Source of the DNA: Desulfococcaceae bacterium
Lineage (GTDB): Bacteria; Desulfobacterota; Desulfobacteria; Desulfobacterales; Desulfosalsimonadaceae
DNA: 42,532 bases
NCBI GenBank assembly: GCA_030145385.1
Contig: JAQYVU010000034.1
Span: 1 to 42,532 of the forward strand
Direction: 5' to 3'
The stretch's first letter is position 1. Each line of letters starts with the position of its first letter. The position numbers and the translations under genes are program-made. Shown here one piece after another: positions 19,157 to 26,877 of the stretch. Under the pieces are notes generated by a model that saw nothing but the letters and a program-made list of their open reading frames with translations, made no database searches and was not told the DNA's origin.

Positions 19157-20161
19157 ATGACTGACCATAAAACGGAAATTCAATCAGAAAGCAGGCTGTT
19201 GACCGTCAGCGACCTGACCGTCAGTTTTACAACCGATGACGGATCTTTCATCGCTGCGGACAGCATTTCTTTTCATATTGAAAAGGGTGAAAATGTCGGC
19301 CTGGTGGGCGAATCCGGGTGTGGAAAGTCGGTGACCGCGCTCTCGATCCCCCGTTTGATTCCTTCACCGCCGGGAACCATTGAATCGGGCGAAATAAGGT
19401 TTGACGGGCTCGATATTATGTCAATGAATTCGCAACAGCTGCAGGACATTCGGGGGCGCGCCATCAGCATGATTTTTCAGGAACCGTTGTCTGCGCTGTC
19501 CCCCCTGCACCGCATCGGCCGGCAGATGGTTGAAACGCTTTTACTGCATCAGGAGATGCCGCAAAAAGAGGCCTGGCAGTTTGCAGAGCAGTGGTTAAGT
19601 AAAGTGGGGATACCGGATGCGGCGGACAGGATGTTTGCTTATCCGTTTCAGCTTTCCGGGGGCATGCAGCAGCGGATTATGATTGCCATGGCCCTGATGC
19701 TTGCGCCGAAGCTGATCATCGCCGATGAGCCGACAACCGCCTTGGATGTTACTACCCAGGCGCAGGTTTTTGAACTGATACAGGCAATGAAACAGAAGGA
19801 TACGTCCATGCTTTTGATCACCCATGACATGGGGGTTGTCTGGGAGATGTGCGAGCGCATCCTGGTCATGTATGCATCCCAAATTGTTGAATCCGGCAGT
19901 CGCGAAGATATTTTCTCAAACCCCAAACATCCTTATACCATCGGGTTGTTAAACGCCATCCCCAGGCTGACGGGCGGGCGGACGGAATTAAAAGACATTC
20001 CGGGGCAGGTGCCGTCACCATTTGATTATCCCAAAGGGTGCCATTTTGTAAAGCGGTGTGCATTTTCAATGGAAAAGTGCATTACGGAATCGCCCCTGTT
20101 TTATGAGTGCGGAAACGGCCATCGGGCTGCCTGTTTTCTGTTGTCAGGCAGTTCCGGGTAG
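19157..20161 (+). CDS. Peptide ABC transporter ATP-binding protein, DppD/OppD-like
   Basis: A 334-aa ABC ATPase of the oligopeptide/dipeptide family. Walker A is GESGCGKS, the signature is LSGGMQQR, Walker B is LIIADEPTTALD, and the switch His lies in LLITHDMG. The C-terminal oligo/dipeptide extension has PKGCHFVKRC with clustered Cys residues (KRCAFSMEKC), where this subfamily often binds an Fe-S cluster. The start is ambiguous among ATG 19124, 19151 and 19157; 19157 is favoured by AAGCGG six bases upstream. It corresponds to the first half of E. coli YejF, which is a fused double ATPase. Confidence 0.9.
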   Translation: MTDHKTEIQSESRLLTVSDLTVSFTTDDGSFIAADSISFHIEKGENVGLVGESGCGKSVTALSIPRLIPSPPGTIESGEIRFDGLDIMSMNSQQLQDIRGRAISMIFQEPLSALSPLHRIGRQMVETLLLHQEMPQKEAWQFAEQWLSKVGIPDAADRMFAYPFQLSGGMQQRIMIAMALMLAPKLIIADEPTTALDVTTQAQVFELIQAMKQKDTSMLLITHDMGVVWEMCERILVMYASQIVESGSREDIFSNPKHPYTIGLLNAIPRLTGGRTELKDIPGQVPSPFDYPKGCHFVKRCAFSMEKCITESPLFYECGNGHRAACFLLSGSSG

Positions 20162-20204
20162 GTAAGAGCGATAAATCATATTAATTTTAAAATAAATAAA
20201 ACTG

Positions 20205-21200
20205 ATGTTAAACGTGATTGATAAAACAGACGAAAAATCGGAACCCTTGATCAGGGTCGTTGATTTAAAAACATGGTTTCCGGTGAAACGGGGTTTTTTT
20301 TCGAAAACCGCTGAATATGTCCGGGCGGTTGACGGTGTCAGCCTGGATATCTATCGCGGCGAGACTCTGGGGCTTGTGGGGGAGTCGGGTTGCGGCAAAA
20401 CTACTCTGGGAAGAACGCTTCTGGGACTTGAAAAATCAAATGGCGGACAGTTGTTTTTTGACAAAATCCCTTTGCATGCGTTGAAACGGCAGGAAATGAA
20501 CCGCTTGCGTGAACGGATCCAGGTGATTTTTCAGGATCCGCTGTCGTCATTAAATCCCCGTATGACGGTGATCGATATCATTACTGAGGGGCTTGTACAG
20601 TTTAAAAAAATTGAAGGATCCAAAAAAGAGCATGCCGGCCGCCTGTTAAAAGAGGTCGGACTGGCGGCTGATTCCGTTTACCGGTTTCCCCATGAGTTTT
20701 CCGGGGGCCAGCGGCAGCGGATCAGTATTGCGCGGGCCATTTCATTGAAACCGGAGTTTATAATATGCGACGAGGCTGTCAGCGCTTTAGATGTTTCGAT
20801 TCAGGCCCAGGTAATCAATTTGCTGATTTCACTCCAGCGCCGGCATCATCTTTCTTATCTGTTTATTTCCCACGACTTGAGCGTGGTCAGTAATATCGCC
20901 GATCGGATAGCGGTCATGTATTTAGGCCAGATCGTTGAATCCGGAATAACTTTTGATATTATAAATAAACCCCTGCATCCTTATACAAAAGCGTTGATTT
21001 CAGCAGTTCCGGTGCCGGGTAAAATCCGCAGTAAGCGCATTTTGTTAAAAGGGGAAATCCCCTCCGCATCCTCACCGCCCCCGGGATGCCGGTTCCACAC
21101 CAGATGCCCCGAGGTGATGAATATATGCAGTCGGAAAGCGCCTGTACGGGAAGAAATTGACGGGCGAAAAGTGTCATGTCATTTGTTTTCCCATGCCTGA
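20205..21200 (+). CDS. Peptide ABC transporter ATP-binding protein, DppF/OppF-like
   Basis: A 331-aa second ABC ATPase of the peptide transporter, equivalent to the second half of YejF. Walker A is GESGCGKTT, the Q-loop region is VIFQDPLSSLNPRM, the signature is FSGGQRQR, Walker B is FIICDEAVSALD, and the switch His lies in FISHDLSV. The C-terminal extension contains PPPGCRFHTRCP with further Cys residues. It ends the operon; its last 22 bases overlap the convergent recX gene. Confidence 0.92.
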   Translation: MLNVIDKTDEKSEPLIRVVDLKTWFPVKRGFFSKTAEYVRAVDGVSLDIYRGETLGLVGESGCGKTTLGRTLLGLEKSNGGQLFFDKIPLHALKRQEMNRLRERIQVIFQDPLSSLNPRMTVIDIITEGLVQFKKIEGSKKEHAGRLLKEVGLAADSVYRFPHEFSGGQRQRISIARAISLKPEFIICDEAVSALDVSIQAQVINLLISLQRRHHLSYLFISHDLSVVSNIADRIAVMYLGQIVESGITFDIINKPLHPYTKALISAVPVPGKIRSKRILLKGEIPSASSPPPGCRFHTRCPEVMNICSRKAPVREEIDGRKVSCHLFSHA

Positions 21201-21796
21201 TCACAGACTTGTTTGCAAATACCGTAGCCGAATCCCCTGTAACTCAAAAAAGAATAAATTTTTTTGTTAAATTCATTTCTTTCAAGTTTTTTCAGCCTGT
21301 TCAGCCTTGGCGCAACCGCTGCCCAAGCAGATTCTGATTCATCAAAATCTTTGAGAATATCTTTTACAATTTGTTCATCAATCCCTTTTTCCCTTAATTC
21401 GCCCGTTAGTGCATAAACTCCTTTAGGTTTGAAGCGGAGTCGGTTTTCGATCCAGAGACGGGCGAATTCAAGGTCATTGATATATCCATTGGTTTCCAAA
21501 CGGGACAGGGCGCTCGTTATTGCTTCCGATGAAAATTCTTTGTCTTTTAAATATCTTTTAGTTTCCATCCGGCTTCGGGATCTGAATTGCAGATAAAAAA
21601 GGGCGCGGGAGTAGGCAGTATCCTGCTCGTCTGTCTGTTTAAGGTCTTCAATTTTGTTTTTGGTGAGATGATCGCCGATATGAAGATTTTCCGCATGCTG
21701 ACAATTCAGTGAAAACGCATACTGTTCGTTGATAAAAATGTTGAAACGATTTTTATTTTTTTTTTGAATCGATATTGAAGTGATGACATTCGGCAT
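21179..21796 (-). CDS. recX: Regulatory protein RecX
   Basis: A 205-aa protein of the RecX family, which caps or inhibits RecA filaments. Recognised from the tandem three-helix repeat pattern: ARALFYLQFRSRSRMETKRYLKDKEF, then LNGYINDLEFA-like NGYINDLEFARLWIENR, then GVYALTGELREKGID, then KKIYSFLSYRGFGYGIC. Normal length. It is not next to recA here. It lies 27 nt downstream of the dynamin-like gene on the same strand, so they are probably co-transcribed, and its 3' end overlaps the end of the convergent ATPase gene by 22 nt. Confidence 0.87.
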   Translation of the reverse strand: MPNVITSISIQKKNKNRFNIFINEQYAFSLNCQHAENLHIGDHLTKNKIEDLKQTDEQDTAYSRALFYLQFRSRSRMETKRYLKDKEFSSEAITSALSRLETNGYINDLEFARLWIENRLRFKPKGVYALTGELREKGIDEQIVKDILKDFDESESAWAAVAPRLNRLKKLERNEFNKKIYSFLSYRGFGYGICKQVCDQAWENK

Positions 21797-21823
21797 ATAT
21801 CAAATCAGAATTTTTCATTATAT

Positions 21824-23311
21824 TTATGATACGGATGTAGGCGTAGAGTGACCGGGGGCCTGGCTTTGCACAGAGTTTTCGATAACCTCTGCCCCGGCAG
21901 GTTCTTCAGCGGGAGCTGTTTCATTGAATTTAAGGTTTGAAAGTTCATTTAGCGCTTTTCGGATTTCACGCGTTCCTTCGATAAAAACCTGGTGAACGTC
22001 TGTGTATTGCTGTTTGACATTTCGCAGAGAGAACCGGCCGTTTGTTTTTTTGATATATTTGTAAGCCAGTTCCCGGACAGCCTGCCAGCTGTCTTTGCGG
22101 GTCTGGGTTTCAATGGATATCAGCCGGTCAATGTTTTTCAAATAGTTTCGATGAAATACGGATTTAAAGTATTTCATGGGCAGGAACATCCAGAAAACCA
22201 TGCACAGGCAGGCCGCAACACTGCCAGCCCCGATTGCCAGGGGATCATAAAAACCGCCAAGGAAACCGGCGGAAACACCCGTAAAAACTGCGGCTGTGCC
22301 GGCGATTAAGCTGATAACAACACCCATCACGCCAAACCGGATGTTAAATCGCCTGAGGCGTTTTCGGTAACTGAGAATGGCTTCTAAAAAGTGATCCAGG
22401 CGTTCGGCATGGGTTTCAACAAATGTTGCCAGGTTATCCAGCCGATATCGGGGCGCATCTAAAACCGAATTTTTTAATTTTTGCCTCTGGTTCTCCAGGT
22501 TATATAAAAAACCGCGATCTTCGTCATGGTTGGTTGAATTTTTTGCCGCTCTTGATGAATAGGTCAGGAGGATGGAAGGAATGTCCTTTCGTCCCGTAAT
22601 CTGAGATAAATTCCAGCATAAAGTGCCGTAAACCTGGAGCAGATCACTTAATGAAGCGCATTCATCGATTCGATTCAAGACAAACAGAACCCGGTCCTCA
22701 AAAGTGCGGGTGGTGATGGTTTCCCTCAAACTGGTATGGGATTCCCTGACAGTTCCAGCCTTATGCGGGTCAAACAGAACAAGAACCAGATCCGCGAGCT
22801 GGGCCAGGTCTCCGATAACTTCCTGATAGTCATAGCCGCGGTCGCGTTCGGTGATGCTGTCGAGCATTCCGGGGGTGTCAATTAACGCCAGATTTTTTAA
22901 AAACGGGGAATTGACTTTTTTCAGCCGAAAATGTGCAGAAAAACGCTGCCCGTGCTTTTTGAGTATTTCAAAGGGATAATCCGGATCATTGAGCAGGAAT
23001 TTGCCGTCGCGTTCCTGGGTAACCTGAATCTCCTGATCGTCATCGGCTGCGTCATCATAGGTGATGATTGTAAAAGAGTCATCCGTGGGCGCCTGGCCGA
23101 TTGCCTGAATGTCCGCACCCAGAAATTCATTAATCAGGGTGGATTTCCCTGAAGAATAATTGCCGAGAATCAGAACCATGGGTCGCCATTTGATAGTGGA
23201 CTCCAAAGGAACTTCGCTGTAGCCGTATTGTTTAGCCACCGGGGTCAGGTTTTTTTCGACCATGGCGACCATTTCAGCCCGAAGCGAATTTATATAGTTT
23301 TCGCGGTACAT
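21824..23311 (-). CDS. Dynamin/EHD-like membrane GTPase
   Basis: A 495-aa large GTPase. G1 P-loop GNYSSGKST is at 50-58, a switch-I region with IGQAPTDDSF follows (71-80), G3 DTPG is at 145-148 and G4 NRID at 213-216 (NKxD variant). The pattern around the P-loop and the PTDDSF segment resembles eukaryotic EHD proteins and bacterial dynamin-like proteins. A hydrophobic, Gly/Ala-rich segment (about 326-384) may form two membrane passes or a hairpin, and the rest of the C-terminal half is helical. Such proteins remodel or repair membranes, but the role here is inferred. GGAGA lies 5 bases before the ATG. recX follows. Confidence 0.85.
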   Translation of the reverse strand: MYRENYINSLRAEMVAMVEKNLTPVAKQYGYSEVPLESTIKWRPMVLILGNYSSGKSTLINEFLGADIQAIGQAPTDDSFTIITYDDAADDDQEIQVTQERDGKFLLNDPDYPFEILKKHGQRFSAHFRLKKVNSPFLKNLALIDTPGMLDSITERDRGYDYQEVIGDLAQLADLVLVLFDPHKAGTVRESHTSLRETITTRTFEDRVLFVLNRIDECASLSDLLQVYGTLCWNLSQITGRKDIPSILLTYSSRAAKNSTNHDEDRGFLYNLENQRQKLKNSVLDAPRYRLDNLATFVETHAERLDHFLEAILSYRKRLRRFNIRFGVMGVVISLIAGTAAVFTGVSAGFLGGFYDPLAIGAGSVAACLCMVFWMFLPMKYFKSVFHRNYLKNIDRLISIETQTRKDSWQAVRELAYKYIKKTNGRFSLRNVKQQYTDVHQVFIEGTREIRKALNELSNLKFNETAPAEEPAGAEVIENSVQSQAPGHSTPTSVS

Positions 23312-23541
23312 AAATGTCTCCTGTTAACAGCCAAGCGATAATCCGAAAGTATATTATTCTTAGCACATAAATCATGCGCAACGGCAAGTGATTTGTATAT
23401 CATCAAAGTCTAATATTCCTAACAATAAAATGCTTAAAGGTCAAGGCGCCTTGCAGGATGTTTTTGTTGTGCATAAAAATATAGCCGAAGCATAATCCAC
23501 CAAAAACAGAAAAATGAAATAGTCAGTATAAAAATTTAGTA

Positions 23542-23644
23542 AGCGTTCACAGGGCACCGCATCTGCTTTGTTCCCGGGCACTTGAAGTACGACAAGTACG
23601 TCTTCGTGCCCGGCGCCTCGCATCTGCGGCACCCTGTAAACGCT
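23542..23644. repeat. 103-bp imperfect palindromic repeat
   Basis: The outer arms AGCGTTCACAGGG (from 23542) and CCCTGTAAACGCT (to 23644) pair, and complementarity continues with mismatches through GGGCACTTGAAGTACG and its partner to a tight centre near 23592-23595. It looks like a REP/MITE-type interspersed element. A similarly organised element lies at 39097-39221. Confidence 0.75.
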
Positions 23645-23814
23645 TGCAGGCCAGTGGTTTATAAAAAATTAATAATTTTGACCCCGTGAACGGGTACAAA
23701 ATTTAATATTTTTTAAAACCGCTTTTTTGCTATGAAGAAGATAGGTTTAATCTATCCTTGGGGGCATGTTTCAATGTCTCTTTAGTCTCTGAACGAAAAG
23801 TCTGAAATTATTTT

Positions 23815-23901
23815 GTCATTACGAGGAGTGAGGAACGAACGACGAAGTAATCCCCTGGCTTTTTAATGAGATTGCTTCGGTCGTATCTTCCTCGCAATGA
23901 C
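23815..23901. repeat. Palindromic GTCATTNCGAGGA repeat
   Basis: The left end GTCATTACGAGGA (23815-23827) pairs with the right end TCCTCGCAATGAC (to 23901); inner parts GACGAAGTAATC and GATTGCTTCGGTC also pair. This is a common type of dispersed bacterial palindrome. No coding function. Confidence 0.75.
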
Positions 23902-23987
23902 TTAAAATTCGTCGTTGAAGGGCTTTCCGTTCAACCACTATTTATCTTATTCCCATTAAGTTGATTTGGTCCGACCGGAATTGTTAA

Positions 23988-24700
23988 TTCTTTACGGATA
24001 GTTATTCTCTACTTTTCTTTGACGGGCAAAGCAAAGTAGCAAAAGAAACCCGTCCTGTAGCACGTTCCCTCGATCCGCAGGTTTCCATGGCGGGATCAAA
24101 AATTCGCTCAATCCCCGGGCCGGGCAGCTTTTTTATTTCTTTATCACCTTTTTGCCTTTCCAAGATATCTGCTTTGTCGCCGCTCAGACAGTTTGCTCCC
24201 TTTTTCCATGGAAACCGGCGTCTCTCGGCTGTGCTGCAATGGGATTCCCCCGGCATTCATATTGTTGCAAAAATGCTGTGAAATCAGAGGAAGTATTCAT
24301 ATCTGTTTTTTATCTTTCCAGAATTTGAAAATTTTAAAAGGGCGTCACTGGCAAATATTGCCTGTTCCACCTGCGAGACCTTGTCGGATGATATCTGGTT
24401 TGCCGAAACACCAAAGAAAAGGATGAAATGCGTTCGCCGGTGGGATGCCCATTGCGATGCGGCCCGGAACCGATGGTTTCCGTGGGACACGGGGGCAAAC
24501 TGTTTGAGCGGGTAAATGGAAATGAACCTGACTGCTTCGATAATCTGAACCGTCAATCCGAATCACGGCATTCCACTTTTAACAGCGACCAAAAAGCTTC
24601 AACTGGCTGCCCATGCCACGGAAGTCTTCAGGGCAGGGAATACCGCAGCGCAGGGCTGGGTTCTTTTGTTACTTTTCTTGCCCATCAAGAAAAGTAAGAG
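23988..24700. repeat. Composite interspersed repeat element, copy A with inverted partner
   Basis: The left end (23988-24057) contains the short palindrome CTTTTCTTTGACGGGCAAAG followed by a GTAGCAAAAGAAA motif. The right end (about 24660-24700) carries the same motif inverted (TTCTTTTGTTACTTTTCTTG, then GCCCATCAAGAAAAGTAA), so the 713-bp unit has terminal inverted repeats. Inside are a self-complementary arm pair (24080-24090 with 24206-24216) and blocks such as CAGTTTGCTCCC, also seen inverted at 24495-24515. Open frames inside are repeat-derived and not convincing genes. No transposase is present. Confidence 0.65.
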
Positions 24701-24821
24701 GAAAAAGCCGATTAATCAGGTATATACCCCGAATATGATTATCACGGATAAATAAGTATGCTGTCCATGGAATTACCAAAAATCAACAATCAGGTCCGAC
24801 CCCATTCTCAATGTTTTAATT

Positions 24822-24842
24822 CAAGATTAAAGATGCGACCCC
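24822..24842. repeat. Half copy of an ATTCAAGATTAAAGAT repeat
   Basis: The sequence ATTCAAGATTAAAGAT followed by a GACCC-type end recurs at 26902-26924, where it forms the right arm of a perfect palindrome. Only one arm is clear here. The surrounding stretch 24701-24865 holds nothing else recognisable. Confidence 0.5.
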
Positions 24843-24865
24843 GATTCACGACCCCGATTCATTAG

Positions 24866-25095
24866 TTCTTTACGGATAGTTATTCTCTACTTTTCTTTGA
24901 CGGGCAAAGAAAAGTAGCAAAAGAAAGCCCGCCCTTCAACTTGGCCTTCGGCTTCCCTCGCAAAACATTTTTTGCAGCGGGATCAAAAACTCGCTCCGCT
25001 CAAACAGTTTGCTCCCTTTATCTGCAAAAAATGTTTTACTCGGCTGCGTTGCAATGGGTAAGCCCCCCGGCGTTCATTCTTTGGCTATAATGCAG
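24866..25095. repeat. Interspersed repeat element, copy B
   Basis: It shares with copy A the TTCTTTACGGATAG start, the CTTTTCTTTGACGGGCAAAG palindrome, the GTAGCAAAAGAAA motif, a GCGGGATCAAAAA block, a CAGTTTGCTCCCTTT block and a final CTCGGCTG..TGCAATGGG block. Between the blocks it has its own 16-bp perfect arm pair (24962-24977 with 25022-25037), different in sequence from the arms in copy A. Confidence 0.65.
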
Positions 25096-25409
25096 TTTTT
25101 GATATCAAAAAGGTAGGTTTAAGTCATTATTGAGCCATGTTCCAGTATATGTTTTCTTTGTTATTCGATAGTGGGCTTGGTCCGACCTGTTTTCCTGTAA
25201 CATCGACTCATAATTTTTTAATAAATTCGGGTCAAATTGAATCATTTGGAAATATCCGATATGCTGTTTATCACTCAAATCCGGGTGTTAAACTGTTAGA
25301 AAATAGCATAACCGAAATCAAAGTTAGTTGTCAGAACTTATTTTTTTTGATACGAACGGAATGTTAATCGACAAATGGAGTTAAACAGAAAAAAACTGTA
25401 GAATACATT
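25096..25409. other. Non-coding spacer before the cassette-like genes
   Basis: About 310 bases between repeat copy B and the cassette-like core site. The only open frame (25137-25367) has no ribosome binding site or recognisable composition and is not accepted. A remnant of an older cassette or an attI-type site could be here, but no matching half-sites were found. Confidence 0.3.
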
Positions 25410-25416
25410 GTTGGGC
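25410..25416 (+). other. Integron-type core site GTTGGGC before the HNH gene
   Basis: GTTGGGC fits the GTTRRRY core-site consensus of integron recombination and lies 10 bases before the ATG at 25427, the spacing normal for gene cassettes. A seven-base match alone is weak; its value comes from the attC-like structure at the other end of the gene. Confidence 0.4.
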
Positions 25417-25426
25417 ATGGTACACA

Positions 25427-26125
25427 ATGGCGAAGAAATCGAAGCAACTTATTGGTGAGTGCGTTCATTGCGGCATCCTCGGGCCGGTCACAAGCGACCA
25501 CATTCCACCAAAAGGCCTGTTCGCGTCACCTCGCCCGAAGCTGAAAAAAGTCCCGAGTTGCGAATCATGCAATGTTGGCGCTTCAAAGGACGACGAGTAC
25601 TTCCGTGCGATGCTTAGCTTCCATGATACTGCCGGTGATCACCCCGATGCGCGGCAAATCAGAGATAAGGTGTTTCGTGGCCTCGACAGGCCAGAGAGCG
25701 CTGGGCTACGGCACAAGATCGCGAATGCGACACGGGAGGTTAACGTTATCAGCTCAAACGGGCTGTTCGTCGGCCGTCGGCTCGCCTACGACGTCGATTT
25801 AATAAGACTCGACCGGGTGGTACGCCGCACCCTTACAGGGCTTTACTATAAGGAGAAGGGCTATCGCCTCCCCGACGGTTATATCGCTGAAGTTTACTCC
25901 GAAGAAGGCCTAAGAGACATGTCTGCAAGCGCCATCGAAAAAATGCATCGCGAACTGATTCGCCCCGCATTGGCTAATGTCCCCCGCACCATTGGCAACA
26001 AAGTATTGCGATACTGGTTCGCACTTGCGAGTGATCATCCTCACGTCTCGGGATGGGTGTTTCAGTTTTATGAGCGCATCAATTTCTTCGGTATTACGCT
26101 GCCTGCTGACCGGGCGAGCGTTTAA
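25427..26125 (+). CDS. HNH-type zinc-finger protein, probable cassette gene
   Basis: A 232-aa protein with an HNH-nuclease-like metal motif at the N-terminus: CVHC (Cys12, Cys15), then SDHIPPKGLF (Asp24-His25) and CESCN (Cys45, Cys48, Asn49). The DHxPPxGLF pattern occurs in a group of HNH-like hypothetical proteins; nuclease activity is inferred, not certain. The remainder (about 60-232) is not recognised. It is clearly richer in GC than its neighbours, which suggests acquisition from elsewhere. The ATG lies directly after a GTTGGGC core site and the stop lies just before an attC-like element, the layout of an integron cassette. Confidence 0.72.
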   Translation: MAKKSKQLIGECVHCGILGPVTSDHIPPKGLFASPRPKLKKVPSCESCNVGASKDDEYFRAMLSFHDTAGDHPDARQIRDKVFRGLDRPESAGLRHKIANATREVNVISSNGLFVGRRLAYDVDLIRLDRVVRRTLTGLYYKEKGYRLPDGYIAEVYSEEGLRDMSASAIEKMHRELIRPALANVPRTIGNKVLRYWFALASDHPHVSGWVFQFYERINFFGITLPADRASV

Positions 26126-26165
26126 CACGTGTTATTTTGCCGGTTTTGGCCGGTAGGCCGACCTA

Positions 26166-26256
26166 TCCCAACCAGGCGGTTCACTTGACGCCGAGAACGT
26201 TTGCGGCGCTGACGCAGCAAGGTTTTTGGCGGCGCAAGTGACCTTAATCGTTAAGG
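26166..26256 (+). other. attC-like recombination site after the HNH gene
   Basis: A 91-base element with attC organisation: an inverse-core-like TCCCAAC (26166-26172), an arm GGTTCACTTG...CGCC (26178-26192), a variable centre, a complementary arm GGCGGCGCAAGTGACC (26228-26243) and a core GTTAAGG (26250-26256). The left arm carries one extra T, resembling the extrahelical bases of attC hairpins. The core differs from GTTRRRY at its last base. An alternative inverse core GTTTAAC (26120-26126) overlaps the stop codon of the preceding gene. Confidence 0.5.
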
Positions 26257-26264
26257 TAACTACT

Positions 26265-26864
26265 ATGATAGATAAACATCAGATGTTTGATATTATACTT
26301 AAGCAAAATATTAGCTGTATTGATCGATTCCATAATCATGTGGACACCGCGTTAAAAGATCGGATCAAAGAAATTGAAGTGAACAATGAGCTGGAAAAAG
26401 CTGATAAAGCATTCTGGAAAAGAGAATATGAAGTTAACTATCCAGAAAAATTGCGAGAATCTTCCTTTTTGTTGATGTTTGGGCATTTGGAAGAGATGTT
26501 ATATCTATTGTTTCGCAGTAATAATCCTAATTCAATACCGCTTGATAGAGGGAATGGGTTTTCAAAATTTAAGTCCTATATCAAAAATATTTTAGGTAAC
26601 CTCGATAACGCAGATTATTGCCACATTGTAGAAGCTCAAAAAATAAGAAATTCGTTTTTACATATCGCAGGTCGTGTATCTCTATCAAGAGACGCTGATA
26701 AACTTAAAAAAATAGCTAAAAAATCAAAATATTATTTAATTGAAAATGATAGAGTTAAAGTCAAGTATGACGGATTAATTGCTTTGCAAAAAGCAATTAG
26801 CCGAATAGCGAGAACGTTACTTAACAAATCAATCCAGCCGACCGCTAACGCGTCGGCTGATTGA
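26265..26864 (+). CDS. HEPN-like protein, probable cassette gene
   Basis: A 199-aa, mostly helical, Lys-rich protein with no close family recognised. Residues 128-133 are RNSFLH, preceded by EAQKI: an RX4H motif with Asn after Arg, the signature of HEPN-domain ribonucleases of toxin and antiphage systems. An upstream conserved-looking helix (SSFLLMFGHLEEMLYLLF, about 66-83) fits the HEPN helical bundle. Function is inferred from this motif only. ATG 26265 is chosen because it lies 8 bases after the core site GTTAAGG; the longer frame from 26226 runs back through the attC-like site. AT-rich, in contrast to the GC-rich HNH gene before it. The last residues (QPTANASAD) are encoded by the next attC-like site. 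Confidence 0.68.
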   Translation: MIDKHQMFDIILKQNISCIDRFHNHVDTALKDRIKEIEVNNELEKADKAFWKREYEVNYPEKLRESSFLLMFGHLEEMLYLLFRSNNPNSIPLDRGNGFSKFKSYIKNILGNLDNADYCHIVEAQKIRNSFLHIAGRVSLSRDADKLKKIAKKSKYYLIENDRVKVKYDGLIALQKAISRIARTLLNKSIQPTANASAD

Positions 26865-26875
26865 AGTCGGAATGG
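26819..26875 (+). other. attC-like site overlapping the end of the HEPN-like gene
   Basis: An inverse core ACTTAAC (26819-26825, fits RYYYAAC) is followed by the arm TCAATCCAGCCGAC (26829-26842), a loop CGCTAACGC and the arm GTCGGCTGATTGA (26852-26864). The left arm has one extra unpaired C, again like an attC extrahelical base. The expected distal core is degenerate (GTCGGAA, 26866-26872) and an unrelated palindrome begins two bases later, so the outer half may have been lost. Confidence 0.55.
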
Positions 26876-26877
26876 GC

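Noticed and set aside
23441-23632. 63-codon minus-strand frame inside the palindromic repeat
   Set aside because: It is created by the repeat at 23542-23644 and its flanks. No ribosome binding site or independent evidence of translation.
24193-24697. Several plus- and minus-strand frames of 60-90 codons
   Set aside because: All lie in the composite repeat element and share its sequence blocks; the compositions look non-coding.
25137-25367. 76-codon frame before the HNH gene
   Set aside because: No ribosome binding site, no recognisable motif, and it lies in an AT-rich spacer. A decayed cassette gene cannot be excluded.
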